Assembly: GCA_030617525.1 (NCBI GenBank) | Contig: JAUWVG010000030.1 | Span: 1-11,305, forward strand | Direction of reading: 5' to 3' | DNA from: Candidatus Aminicenantota bacterium | Lineage (GTDB): Bacteria; Acidobacteriota; Aminicenantia; Aminicenantales; Aminicenantaceae | Length of the DNA: 11,305 bases | In this document: one piece after another, positions 1 through 6,587 of the stretch | Position numbering within the stretch: the first letter of the stretch is position 1 | How the letters are laid out: every line of letters begins with the position of its first letter | Made by a program: the position numbers and the translations under genes | The notes under the pieces: model-generated | What the model was told of the DNA's origin: nothing | Databases searched by the model: none | The model's input: the letters and a program-made list of their open reading frames with translations, nothing else

Positions 1-2021
1 TAGGAAAAGCGGCTCTGAGTCAGGATAAAATTCTCCGGAATTATGGCCTGAAGGAGGCTACACTCAAGGACTACGACATGCTTTCAACAAAGATGAAGGA
101 TCTTCTTCTTTTTTACTCCAACGGAGTCAATGCATGGATGAAAACACAGAAGTACCGTTGGCCTCCTGAATATATTCTTTTACGCTGTCGACCGGAGCCA
201 TGGACTCCTCTTGATTCTTTGGCAGTTAAACAAGTCATGGCCCTTCTGCTCTGTGTGGATCATGCAAGTGAGGCCGTGAGAGGAAATCTGGTTCAGCGTG
301 TTGGAAGCGAAAAAGCACTGGAGATATTGGAAGAGGAGATTGTTTCACTCCCCCCGGAATTGAAAAATCTGTCACAGATCGAAATTAAAAAGTCTCCTGC
401 ATTTCAGGGCAGTAACAATTGGGTGATTTCTGGAGGCAAAACGGACTCAAAGAAACCACTTCTAGCCAACGACCCTCATCTTGAAATCAGTGTTCCCCCC
501 ATCTGGCTTGAAATCCATTTGAAGTGTCTAACGATTGATGTAACAGGTGTTTCTCTGCCGGGAGTGCCTTTTGTTATCATTGGACATAATGACTCCATTG
601 CATGGGGGATAACCAATTCCGCTGCCGATGTACAAGATCTTTATATCGAAAGATTGAACGATTCGAAAGACATGTATCTGGATGTGGATGGTTGGAAACC
701 CCTGCTGAAAAGGGAAGAACACATAAAGATCAAAGGAAAGAAAGAACCGGAAAAGTTTGAAGTGTTGTGGACGTCTCGAGGTCCGATTGTAACTCCACAA
801 ATTATTGAAAGCGAGATGGTTTTTTCAATGAGGTGGGTCATATATGAAGGGGGGCAAACTGCCGAAGCATTTTATCTAATCAATAAAGCACAAACCTGGG
901 AAGATTTCTCAAATGCCCTCAAGCTCATGGATGCTCCTTCTCAAAATTTTGTCTACGGTGATAGAGAGGGGAATATTGGATATTACCTGAGCGGGAAGAT
1001 TCCTTTAAGAGAAAAAGAGTCCGCTCTTTTTCCCTATCCAGCATGGAAAGAGGAAGGGAAGTGGCAGGGATTCCTTGCGGAAGAGAACAAACCCATCGTC
1101 TTTAATCCTCAAGAGCAAACCATTGTGACAGCCAATCAAAATATTACTCCAAAAGATTATCCTTTTTATATCAGCGTGGATTGGGATGCGCCATTTAGGG
1201 CAGATAGAGTGAAAGAACTTCTGGAGCAGAGAGAATCTCATAACGTTGAGTCCCTCATGAAAATCCAAAACGACATTTTTAACAAAAAAGCGGAACTTTT
1301 TCTGTCTTTTCTCCGGGAAATCGAGAGTGTGGAGGAGAGTTCTCGAAAGGGATTCAGCCTGTTGGAAAACTGGGATTTTCAAATGGGAGGAGGAGCAGAG
1401 CCTGCACTGTTCAATGTTTTCTTAGAAGTTTTATCACGAGAAGTTTTTTCAGATGAACTAGGCGAAGATTATGAAAGTTTTAATCAAAGAAATAGGCGTA
1501 AACAGGCAGGGCTGCTCCGCCTCATGTCTTCTCCAGAATCTTCGTGGTGGGACGATAAGAATACTCCTGAAGCCGAAAGCCGGGAAGACATAATTAATCG
1601 GAGCATGAAGAAAGCTTACGACCTGATGACAAGAGAGAAGGGAACTCAAGAGAATTGGGATTGGGAAGATATGCATTCTCTGAAATTTCAGCATATCCTT
1701 GGTCAGGTTCCACTCTTTAAGTTTTTTAATTCAGGGACGTTCCCGGTCAGTGGCGATCGCTTTACGGTCAAGGCTTCTTTTTCTGAAAGTCATGAGACTA
1801 CACATGGGGCCTCTTACCGAATGATAGTGGATTTGTCGGATTGGACAAATTCTGTCTGCGTTTTGACTTCTGGCCAGAGTGGACATTTTCTCAGCAGGCA
1901 TTACGATGACCAGATTTCTTTGTGGCTTGAGGGATTGTATCATCCGATGTTGTTTAGATCTGAAGACATCGAATCAAGTTCCAAGGGAATATGGACTTTG
2001 AGGCCAATTGAGGATAAATGA
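1..2021 (+). CDS. Penicillin-acylase-family Ntn hydrolase (5' end outside the window)
   Basis: This is a penicillin amidase family protein (Ntn hydrolase). The family hydrolyses amide bonds of beta-lactams, acyl-homoserine lactones or other N-acyl compounds and is usually exported and self-cleaved into alpha and beta chains. The frame is open from base 3 with family-like sequence (an SQDKILRNYGL stretch), so the ATG at 78 is internal and the true start and signal peptide lie upstream. Counting from that ATG: PEPWTPLD at 39-46 closes the alpha chain; GSNNW at 111-115 supplies Ser112, the expected nucleophile and new N-terminus of the beta chain; NDPHL is at 131-135; a GHNDSIAWGITN block is at 169-180; TANQN at 351-355 holds the Asn expected in the oxyanion hole; GQSGHFLSRHYDDQ lies near the C-terminus. 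All key residues are present, so it should be active. The substrate cannot be told. A MITE-like element begins 5 bases after the stop. Confidence 0.93.
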   Translation, partial: GKAALSQDKILRNYGLKEATLKDYDMLSTKMKDLLLFYSNGVNAWMKTQKYRWPPEYILLRCRPEPWTPLDSLAVKQVMALLLCVDHASEAVRGNLVQRVGSEKALEILEEEIVSLPPELKNLSQIEIKKSPAFQGSNNWVISGGKTDSKKPLLANDPHLEISVPPIWLEIHLKCLTIDVTGVSLPGVPFVIIGHNDSIAWGITNSAADVQDLYIERLNDSKDMYLDVDGWKPLLKREEHIKIKGKKEPEKFEVLWTSRGPIVTPQIIESEMVFSMRWVIYEGGQTAEAFYLINKAQTWEDFSNALKLMDAPSQNFVYGDREGNIGYYLSGKIPLREKESALFPYPAWKEEGKWQGFLAEENKPIVFNPQEQTIVTANQNITPKDYPFYISVDWDAPFRADRVKELLEQRESHNVESLMKIQNDIFNKKAELFLSFLREIESVEESSRKGFSLLENWDFQMGGGAEPALFNVFLEVLSREVFSDELGEDYESFNQRNRRKQAGLLRLMSSPESSWWDDKNTPEAESREDIINRSMKKAYDLMTREKGTQENWDWEDMHSLKFQHILGQVPLFKFFNSGTFPVSGDRFTVKASFSESHETTHGASYRMIVDLSDWTNSVCVLTSGQSGHFLSRHYDDQISLWLEGLYHPMLFRSEDIESSSKGIWTLRPIEDK

Positions 2022-2026
2022 TTTAG

Positions 2027-2283
2027 CCTGGATAATTCACGAGTCAAGTTTGCCGTAGATGGTAGGCGCGGTGGGTGATGCTGTGGTATTTCACCGCGAA
2101 CCCGCCGCAACACCCCAGATACGGTGAAATCGGCTCGCATTTTTTTGGAAAAAAATGTCGATTATAATAGAATATAGCAATGGGAGAACATAGTTATTTG
2201 AGTGTTTATCTAATGAACTTATGTTTCTCCTTGAAATTATAAGACTTAAGTTGAATATCGACATTTAATATGAATTATTCAGG
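2027..2283. mobile_element. MITE-like non-autonomous element with TTAG target duplication
   Basis: A 257-bp non-coding stretch starts with CCTGGATAATTCA (2027-2039) and ends with TGAATTATTCAGG (2271-2283), a 13-bp terminal inverted repeat with one mismatch. TTAG directly flanks both ends (2023-2026 and 2284-2287), as a 4-bp target duplication would. Inside are nested palindromes: ATTTCACCG (2088-2096) pairs with CGGTGAAAT (2122-2130), and AAATGTCGAT (2153-2162) pairs with ATCGACATTT (2257-2266). In the middle, a GGGAGAACATAGTT arm faces an imperfect AACTTATGTTTCTCC arm. The left third is clearly GC-richer than the rest. CC ends with a 4-bp duplication recall the IS1380 group, but no transposase is present to confirm this. 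It fills the gap between the acylase and the EIIA operon. Confidence 0.7.
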
Positions 2284-2285
2284 TT

Positions 2286-2290
2286 AGAGG
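2286..2290 (+). promoter_or_regulatory. Ribosome binding site of the EIIA gene, touching the MITE target duplication
   Basis: AGAGG sits 5 bases before the ATG at 2296 and overlaps the right TTAG copy of the inserted element. The operon's upstream region is therefore essentially the element itself. A TATAAT hexamer at 2163-2168 inside the element has no convincing -35 box, so the operon's promoter is not identified. Confidence 0.45.
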
Positions 2291-2295
2291 CGATA

Positions 2296-2760
2296 ATGAA
2301 AATATGTAATCTTCTCGATGAAACGCACATCATTTTTAATTTAAAACCCGGGGATAAGGCAGAGGTATTGGCAGATTTTACAAAGGAACTGAAAAACAGG
2401 AATTTGATCCACGATGATAAAGCCATCCTCGATGAGCTTCTAAAAAGAGAGAGTTTGGGGTGTACGGGGCTAGAAAAAGGAATCGCTGTGCCCCATGCTC
2501 TTATTGAAGAAGTTCAGGATACTTTTCTTGCTTTAGGTATTGTGAGAGAGGGGACTGATTTTGATGCTGCAGACCAGATGCCAACGTTTGTCCTTTTTTT
2601 GCTCTTGGGAAACTCGGCCAGGCCGGGGATCCAGCTTAAAATTCTTGCGCACATCTGTCGTCTGGTTAAGGGGACAAACTTTGTCGATAAGGTCATAAAG
2701 ATTGAAGATCCTCTAGAAATCTGCCAACTCCTCGAAATTGAAGAGGAAAAAATCGGATGA
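2296..2760 (+). CDS. PTS EIIA domain protein (PtsN / fructose-type)
   Basis: This is a stand-alone, single-domain phosphotransferase EIIA (mannitol/fructose/Ntr type) of 154 aa, the usual size for the family. The GIAVPHA motif at 62-68 places the phosphorylated histidine at His67. The stretch before it (LLKRESLGCTGLEKG, 48-62) matches the family's conserved lead-in, and a hydrophobic core strand (TFVLFLLLGN) follows. There is no sugar-specific EIIB or EIIC nearby, so sugar uptake is unlikely. EIIA-Ntr proteins of proteobacteria regulate potassium transport and stress systems through their phosphorylation state. Here the gene heads an operon with a PII-like protein and two antiporters, so by inference it senses the PEP phosphorelay and adjusts ion transport. 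Its stop overlaps the next start by 4 bases (ATGA), which implies translational coupling. Confidence 0.9.
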   Translation: MKICNLLDETHIIFNLKPGDKAEVLADFTKELKNRNLIHDDKAILDELLKRESLGCTGLEKGIAVPHALIEEVQDTFLALGIVREGTDFDAADQMPTFVLFLLLGNSARPGIQLKILAHICRLVKGTNFVDKVIKIEDPLEICQLLEIEEEKIG

Positions 2761-3092
2761 AACTACTCGTATTGATATTGAACAAGGTGGAAAAACTCGA
2801 AGAAGTCCTGGAGGGATTCCTTGAAGTCGGAGTGACTGGGGCAACAATAATCGACAGCATCGGGATGGGCCATGTGATCAGCGAAGAGGTTCCAATTTTT
2901 GCCGGCCTACGTTTTATGTTTGCAGGAGCAAAACCTCATAACAAGATGATTTTTTCTGTGATCACTGACGACAAAGAAGATCCTGTCATCACAGTATTAA
3001 AAAAAATATTAGGCGATTTGGGACAAACTGGAACTGGGATTGTATTCACCATACCACTTGACCGTGTGGAGGGACTAAAGCCTGAAATATAA
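2757..3092 (+). CDS. PII-like (GlnB superfamily) regulatory protein
   Basis: A 111-aa protein with the ferredoxin-like PII fold. It opens with the MKLLVLIL strand, has a helix at about 10-24 and then the GVTGATIIDSIGMG strand and turn (25-38). The T-loop region is about 36-50 and the B-loop-like segment is QTGTGIVFTIP (90-100), followed by LDRVEGL. Canonical PII proteins bind ATP/ADP and 2-oxoglutarate and are often uridylylated on T-loop Tyr51. Here the whole protein has no tyrosine, so that control is impossible. It more resembles the divergent PII-like proteins encoded beside transporters, such as SbtB next to SbtA. It overlaps the EIIA gene by 4 bases and ends 5 bases before an antiporter gene, so a transporter partner is a fair inference. 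The ligand is unknown. Confidence 0.82.
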   Translation: MKLLVLILNKVEKLEEVLEGFLEVGVTGATIIDSIGMGHVISEEVPIFAGLRFMFAGAKPHNKMIFSVITDDKEDPVITVLKKILGDLGQTGTGIVFTIPLDRVEGLKPEI

Positions 3093-3097
3093 CATTC

Positions 3098-4312
3098 ATG
3101 CACGTCATCTATGCATTTGGGCTTCTTATACTTCTTGCCTTCCTTGGCTCTCGACTCATCGTCCGGAGGAAGAGATTCCTTTCTCCGTTAACCTTTCTTT
3201 TTCTTTCCGGTTTGATTTACATTTTTGTGGGCTTTTATCTGGGGAGAGGAGTGCTCAATGTTTTAAGCCCGCAGGTTCTCCAGGGATTGACTCCCCTGAT
3301 CGGTCTGGGATTGGGATGGATTGGATTCTTGTTCGGTTTTCAGCTCGAATTCAAATATTTACGCCGATTTCCAGGGAAATATCTCGGTCTTTCCTACCTG
3401 CAGTTTTTGTTCACATTTGGTGTTGTCTTCTTTGGGATTTTTTTCCTCCTCAAAGTTTTCTATGTCTCTGAGCCGTCCTTCCTTCTTTATGGGATGGCTT
3501 TGGCATTGGGCCTCCTTATCAGCTTGAATTCTCCAACGCTTATCAATGCATCTTTAACTCTGTTCCCAACAAGGGGACAATATTTTTATCTTGCCCGTTT
3601 TTTAGTCAGTGTAAGCGGCTTCTGGGGAGTTGTCGGGCTGGCTCTCCTGTTTTCTTTTTGGCAGTTTCCTTTTTTAGAATCGAAAGTTTTTATCAGTGGA
3701 ATGATTCGGCTTTTGGCATCAACAGTCTTCCCTGTGCTTATCGGTTTTTTGTTTCATGTTTTGACAAGGAAGAAAAATCAGGAACAGGATCTACTCGTCT
3801 TTCTTTTGGGCCTCGTTTTTTTTGTCTCAGGGGCCGCATTTTATTTTAACCTGCCTCCACTCTATTTGGGAATGGTCCTGGGAATTACATTTTCTAACCT
3901 GACAAAAATTCAAGAAAAACTCTATCCTCTCCTTCTTTCGACTGAAAAACCCTTATTTATCGTTTTTCTTCTTCTTATAGGTGCACTCTGGGAATTCAAT
4001 ATCGATTATAAGATCGCTCTGCTTGCAGTCCTGACTTTTGCGCTGCGAGTGATCGGTTATACCGTATCTCTTCCTATAATAGGACGTCTTTTGCATTTTC
4101 CCTTAAAGCTTTCACCTGCTTTCGGCCTGAGCTTTTTGTCCTCAGGTGGAATTGGCATCGCCTTTGCTGTCAGTTTAAAATTGGCCTATCCACTTCCTCT
4201 GACAGATATATTTTTGTCCGTAGCTCTGCTGTCAATTATTTTTGGTGAAATCTTGAGTCCATTGGGATTGAAATATTCTCTTTTAAAAAGTGAGTCGGAA
4301 GAAAAAATATGA
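3098..4312 (+). CDS. Cation:proton antiporter family membrane protein, degenerate ion site (paralogue 1)
   Basis: A 404-aa, very hydrophobic protein with roughly 11-13 predicted membrane helices. Its pattern follows sodium/hydrogen exchangers of the CPA superfamily: GFLFGFQLEF near 76-85 corresponds to the helix-3 'G-E' region, ISLNSPTLINA (141-151) to the unwound helix with the conserved Pro, and SSGGIGIAFAVSL (348-360) to the late glycine-rich helix. Against its neighbour at 4309, the position of that protein's K-D pair holds Ser173-Gly174 here, so the usual acidic ion-binding residue is missing. It may be a structural partner of the second antiporter or use another site. No good Shine-Dalgarno is seen before its ATG, 5 bases after the PII-like stop, so coupled translation is likely. 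Its stop overlaps the next ATG. Confidence 0.82.
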   Translation: MHVIYAFGLLILLAFLGSRLIVRRKRFLSPLTFLFLSGLIYIFVGFYLGRGVLNVLSPQVLQGLTPLIGLGLGWIGFLFGFQLEFKYLRRFPGKYLGLSYLQFLFTFGVVFFGIFFLLKVFYVSEPSFLLYGMALALGLLISLNSPTLINASLTLFPTRGQYFYLARFLVSVSGFWGVVGLALLFSFWQFPFLESKVFISGMIRLLASTVFPVLIGFLFHVLTRKKNQEQDLLVFLLGLVFFVSGAAFYFNLPPLYLGMVLGITFSNLTKIQEKLYPLLLSTEKPLFIVFLLLIGALWEFNIDYKIALLAVLTFALRVIGYTVSLPIIGRLLHFPLKLSPAFGLSFLSSGGIGIAFAVSLKLAYPLPLTDIFLSVALLSIIFGEILSPLGLKYSLLKSESEEKI

Positions 4313-5595
4313 TTCCTTTGATCTTTGTTTTTTTGTGTATGTTGTTTTTAAAGAGTTCGGCTCTTTTTCCATTCACCAATCCTCAGAAGAGCACGTCTAT
4401 TGCTCTTGGTTTTATCCTTTTATTTGCTTTTCTGTTTGGCAAACAGATCAACCGTTTTAAACTGCCTCAGATCACAGGTTTTATCCTTGCCGGCGTAGTC
4501 TGCGGCCCCTATGTGATGAAATTTCTCTCCTCAACGGATGTCAGAGGACTTCAACTACTCGATGGTTTGGCTTTGAGTTTGATTGCCCTCACTGCGGGTG
4601 GAGAGATGAAGATCAATAGATTGAGAGGAAGATTGAAGACTATTTCTTTTATAGTCATCTTTCAGACACTGGTCATTGTTGGAGGATTCATTTTATTCGG
4701 TTTGGTGGCAAGGTCAATTTTTCCTATATTTTCTGAAATGACGGCCCCCACAATTTTTGCATTTTCGCTGCTTTTAGGAATTCTCGCGACAGCCACATCA
4801 CCCTCCACCACTATCGCTATTATCAATGAAACTCGGTCTCAAGGTAAGTATAGCGACCTTATTCTCAGTGTAGCCGTCGTCAAGGATTTTTTTATAATCA
4901 TCCTTTTCGCTTTTTCTCTGTCGATTTCAATGTCTTTGACGTCGCTCTCTCGTAATTTTGATATGAACTTTCTTCTGAATATCCTGAAAGAAGTTGGCTT
5001 TTCAATCGGAATAGGACTTATTGTGGGAGGCAGTATCATTCTCTATCTCAAATATATTAAAAAAGAGCTCACTGTGTTTATTTTGAGTATTGCTTTTTTT
5101 ACATATCAGATTTCTCAAAGCTATGATTACCACCCCCTTCTCATCTGCCTGACAGCAGGATTCCTAGTCGAAAACTTCTCGGCTCAGGGAGAAAAACTCA
5201 TTTTGGCCATTGAGAAAAGCTCCCTGCCTGTCTATGTTGTATTTTTTGCGATTTCGGGAGCTTCTCTGAATTTGGACGCATTGAAAGCGGGTTGGCTCCT
5301 CGCGCTGCTTTGTGTTCTTTTAAGGGGAGGTTTCAAGTTTATTGGAACTTATTTTGGTGCAAAACTTGCTCGAGATGATACAAGGATGCAAAAAAAGAGC
5401 TGGGCGGGTTTTATATCTCAGGCTGGTGTCGCTCTGGGAATGGCAATAGTTATCGAGGAAAGTTTTCCAGGTTGGGGAGGGGAATTCAAAACTCTAGTTT
5501 TAGCTATCATCGCCCTGAATCAGATTATTGGCCCTGTTATTCTGCAGAGGTTTTTAGTTCAATCAGGAGAGGCAGAGAAAAAAGGATTGGATTGA
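4309..5595 (+). CDS. Cation:proton antiporter, CPA2/KefB-like (paralogue 2)
   Basis: A 428-aa polytopic protein of the monovalent cation:proton antiporter-2 type. Motifs appear in the family's order: LPQITGFILAGVVCGP (52-67), GGEM (97-100) after LALSLIALTA, TATSPSTTIA (161-170) at the unwound helix, VVKDFF (190-195) with Asp193 as the candidate ion-binding acid, RGGFKFIGTYFGAKLA (339-354), and SQAGVALGMA (370-379). It has an extra hydrophobic N-terminal segment (1-22) and no cytoplasmic RCK/TrkA-N domain, unlike KefB/KefC. The missing regulatory domain is a reason to suspect that the EIIA and PII-like proteins of the same operon regulate it in trans. The start overlaps the previous stop (ATGA). 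The transported ion (Na+ or K+) cannot be read from sequence. Confidence 0.9.
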   Translation: MIPLIFVFLCMLFLKSSALFPFTNPQKSTSIALGFILLFAFLFGKQINRFKLPQITGFILAGVVCGPYVMKFLSSTDVRGLQLLDGLALSLIALTAGGEMKINRLRGRLKTISFIVIFQTLVIVGGFILFGLVARSIFPIFSEMTAPTIFAFSLLLGILATATSPSTTIAIINETRSQGKYSDLILSVAVVKDFFIIILFAFSLSISMSLTSLSRNFDMNFLLNILKEVGFSIGIGLIVGGSIILYLKYIKKELTVFILSIAFFTYQISQSYDYHPLLICLTAGFLVENFSAQGEKLILAIEKSSLPVYVVFFAISGASLNLDALKAGWLLALLCVLLRGGFKFIGTYFGAKLARDDTRMQKKSWAGFISQAGVALGMAIVIEESFPGWGGEFKTLVLAIIALNQIIGPVILQRFLVQSGEAEKKGLD

Positions 5596-5641
5596 ATGCC
5601 TGGGCATGTATGTGAAGATAAATGACAGGGGTCGGCAGTTT

Positions 5642-6427
5642 TTAATTATTCAGGTTAGGGAAGGAGAAGAGGTTTTGTCCATGTCCGATTCGGACAGAAC
5701 GTCCGATGCTCGTGAGAGTCTTGTTTATGGCAAGATGGCAGGCTTTCTTTAAAGCCTCTCCCTTGCTCAAATATGAGAGCAGAGCAGATGAAAGAAAACA
5801 TCCTGTGCCATGTACCTCGGCATCGATTTTTTTATGCTTGAAAACATGAAAGTCTTTTCCATCATATAAAAGATCTGAAGTTTCTTTTTCAAAATGTCCG
5901 CCTGTAATTAAACAAGGGGCATTACAAAGTTCGTAAATTTTTTTGGCGGCTCTTTCCATTTCTCTTAGAGTGTTCACTTGGACTCCTGAGATGAGAGCAG
6001 CCTCTTGAGCATTCGGTGTGAGAACAGTTATTTGTCCGGCGATGGCTTTCATGTAATCCGGGATGGCTTCTGGCTCGAGAAGCCAAGTTCCAGAGCTGGA
6101 TTGGAAAACGGGATCAATGACACGGGGCACAGAAGAATTCCGGGACAATATTTTGGCGACAGGGGAGATGTTTTTTTTGCATCCCAGCATGCCCACTTTT
6201 ATGCCGCAAAGTTTGATGTCATTCCCCAGGCTTTTGTATTGGTCTATAATCAGGTTTGGAGGAGGACAATAAACCTTGCTGACCTGCCGGGTGTTTTGTG
6301 CTGTCAGTGAGGTTATGACTCCCATTCCCGTAAAACCAAGATCCTGAAAAACGTTTATATCCAGGACGGCACCGGCCCCTGAAGTCGGATCATACCCTGC
6401 TATAGTCAAAAGGACCTTTTTTTTCAT
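5642..6427 (-). CDS. thiD: Hydroxymethylpyrimidine/phosphomethylpyrimidine kinase-like protein (ThiD family)
   Basis: A ribokinase-fold kinase of 261 aa, the normal ThiD length. The family phosphorylates HMP and HMP-P in thiamine pyrimidine synthesis; relatives use pyridoxine vitamers. LTIAGYDPTSGAGA (7-20) is the N-terminal substrate-binding signature, followed by VITSLTAQNT (37-46), VIDPVF (103-108), LTPNAQEA (136-143) and HGTGC (206-210), with Cys210 matching the catalytic Cys of the family. The lysine of the usual KGGH motif is replaced: the protein reads ITGGH (174-178, Thr175). Catalysis or specificity may therefore differ, and the symbol is given on family membership only. No other thi gene is in the window. 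The last codons (L-N-N-stop) are encoded by a sequence matching the MITE terminus. A promoter lies close upstream. Confidence 0.88.
   Translation of the reverse strand: MKKKVLLTIAGYDPTSGAGAVLDINVFQDLGFTGMGVITSLTAQNTRQVSKVYCPPPNLIIDQYKSLGNDIKLCGIKVGMLGCKKNISPVAKILSRNSSVPRVIDPVFQSSSGTWLLEPEAIPDYMKAIAGQITVLTPNAQEAALISGVQVNTLREMERAAKKIYELCNAPCLITGGHFEKETSDLLYDGKDFHVFKHKKIDAEVHGTGCFLSSALLSYLSKGEALKKACHLAINKTLTSIGRSVRIGHGQNLFSFPNLNN
5644..5658 (-). repeat. Solitary copy of the MITE terminal motif plus TTAG
   Basis: AATTATTCAGG followed by TTAG is a 15-base exact match to the right end and target duplication of the element ending at 2283. No opposing terminus is visible to the left, so it is a lone end, or a chance match inside the ThiD-like gene whose last sense codons it supplies. 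Confidence 0.4.
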
Positions 6428-6455
6428 TTATTTCTACTCTGTTCAGCCATGAAGA

Positions 6456-6484
6456 TTTTTACCAGACTCCCCTAGCCATGTCAA
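6456..6484 (-). promoter_or_regulatory. Sigma-70-type promoter of the ThiD-like gene
   Basis: On the minus strand a perfect TTGACA (complement of 6479-6484) is separated by exactly 17 bases from TAAAAA (complement of 6456-6461), which matches the -10 consensus at four of six positions. Transcription would begin near 6449, about 20 bases upstream of the ATG. No thiamine riboswitch fits in so short a leader. Confidence 0.55.
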
Positions 6485-6529
6485 CTTTTGCAGGTATCCT
6501 CATTCCATGATTTTTATAAAATTCTGCAT

Positions 6530-6560
6530 GGAAGAATTGGGGACTGTCCCCAATTCTTCC
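6530..6560. repeat. 31-bp perfect palindrome (15-bp arms, 1-nt loop), REP-like
   Basis: GGAAGAATTGGGGAC (6530-6544) is followed by a single T and then its exact reverse complement (6546-6560). It has no T-tract, so it is not a typical intrinsic terminator. It lies between the divergent ThiD-like and acylphosphatase genes, 27 bases before the acylphosphatase ATG. It could be a REP-type element mobilised by a Y1/RAYT transposase, or an operator. Confidence 0.75.
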
Positions 6561-6587
6561 AATATGATAATATAAAGCGTGATTGAA

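Noticed and set aside
78..80. ATG at 78 as the start of the penicillin-acylase gene
   Set aside because: The frame is open to the left edge and the upstream codons encode sequence typical of the family's alpha chain, so the gene begins outside the window.
2163..2168. TATAAT inside the MITE as the operon promoter
   Set aside because: The -10 is perfect, but the position 17 bases upstream is only a T-run; AT-rich sequence makes such hits common.
5596..5641. Possible terminator after the second antiporter (ATGCCTGGGCAT and a T-run at 5639-5643)
   Set aside because: The stem is only 5 bp and lies over 30 bases from the T-run; no convincing hairpin abuts the Ts.
6579..6587. GTG at 6579 as the acylphosphatase start
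   Set aside because: It cannot be excluded, but the ATG at 6588 gives the usual family N-terminus, and the GTG has no Shine-Dalgarno.
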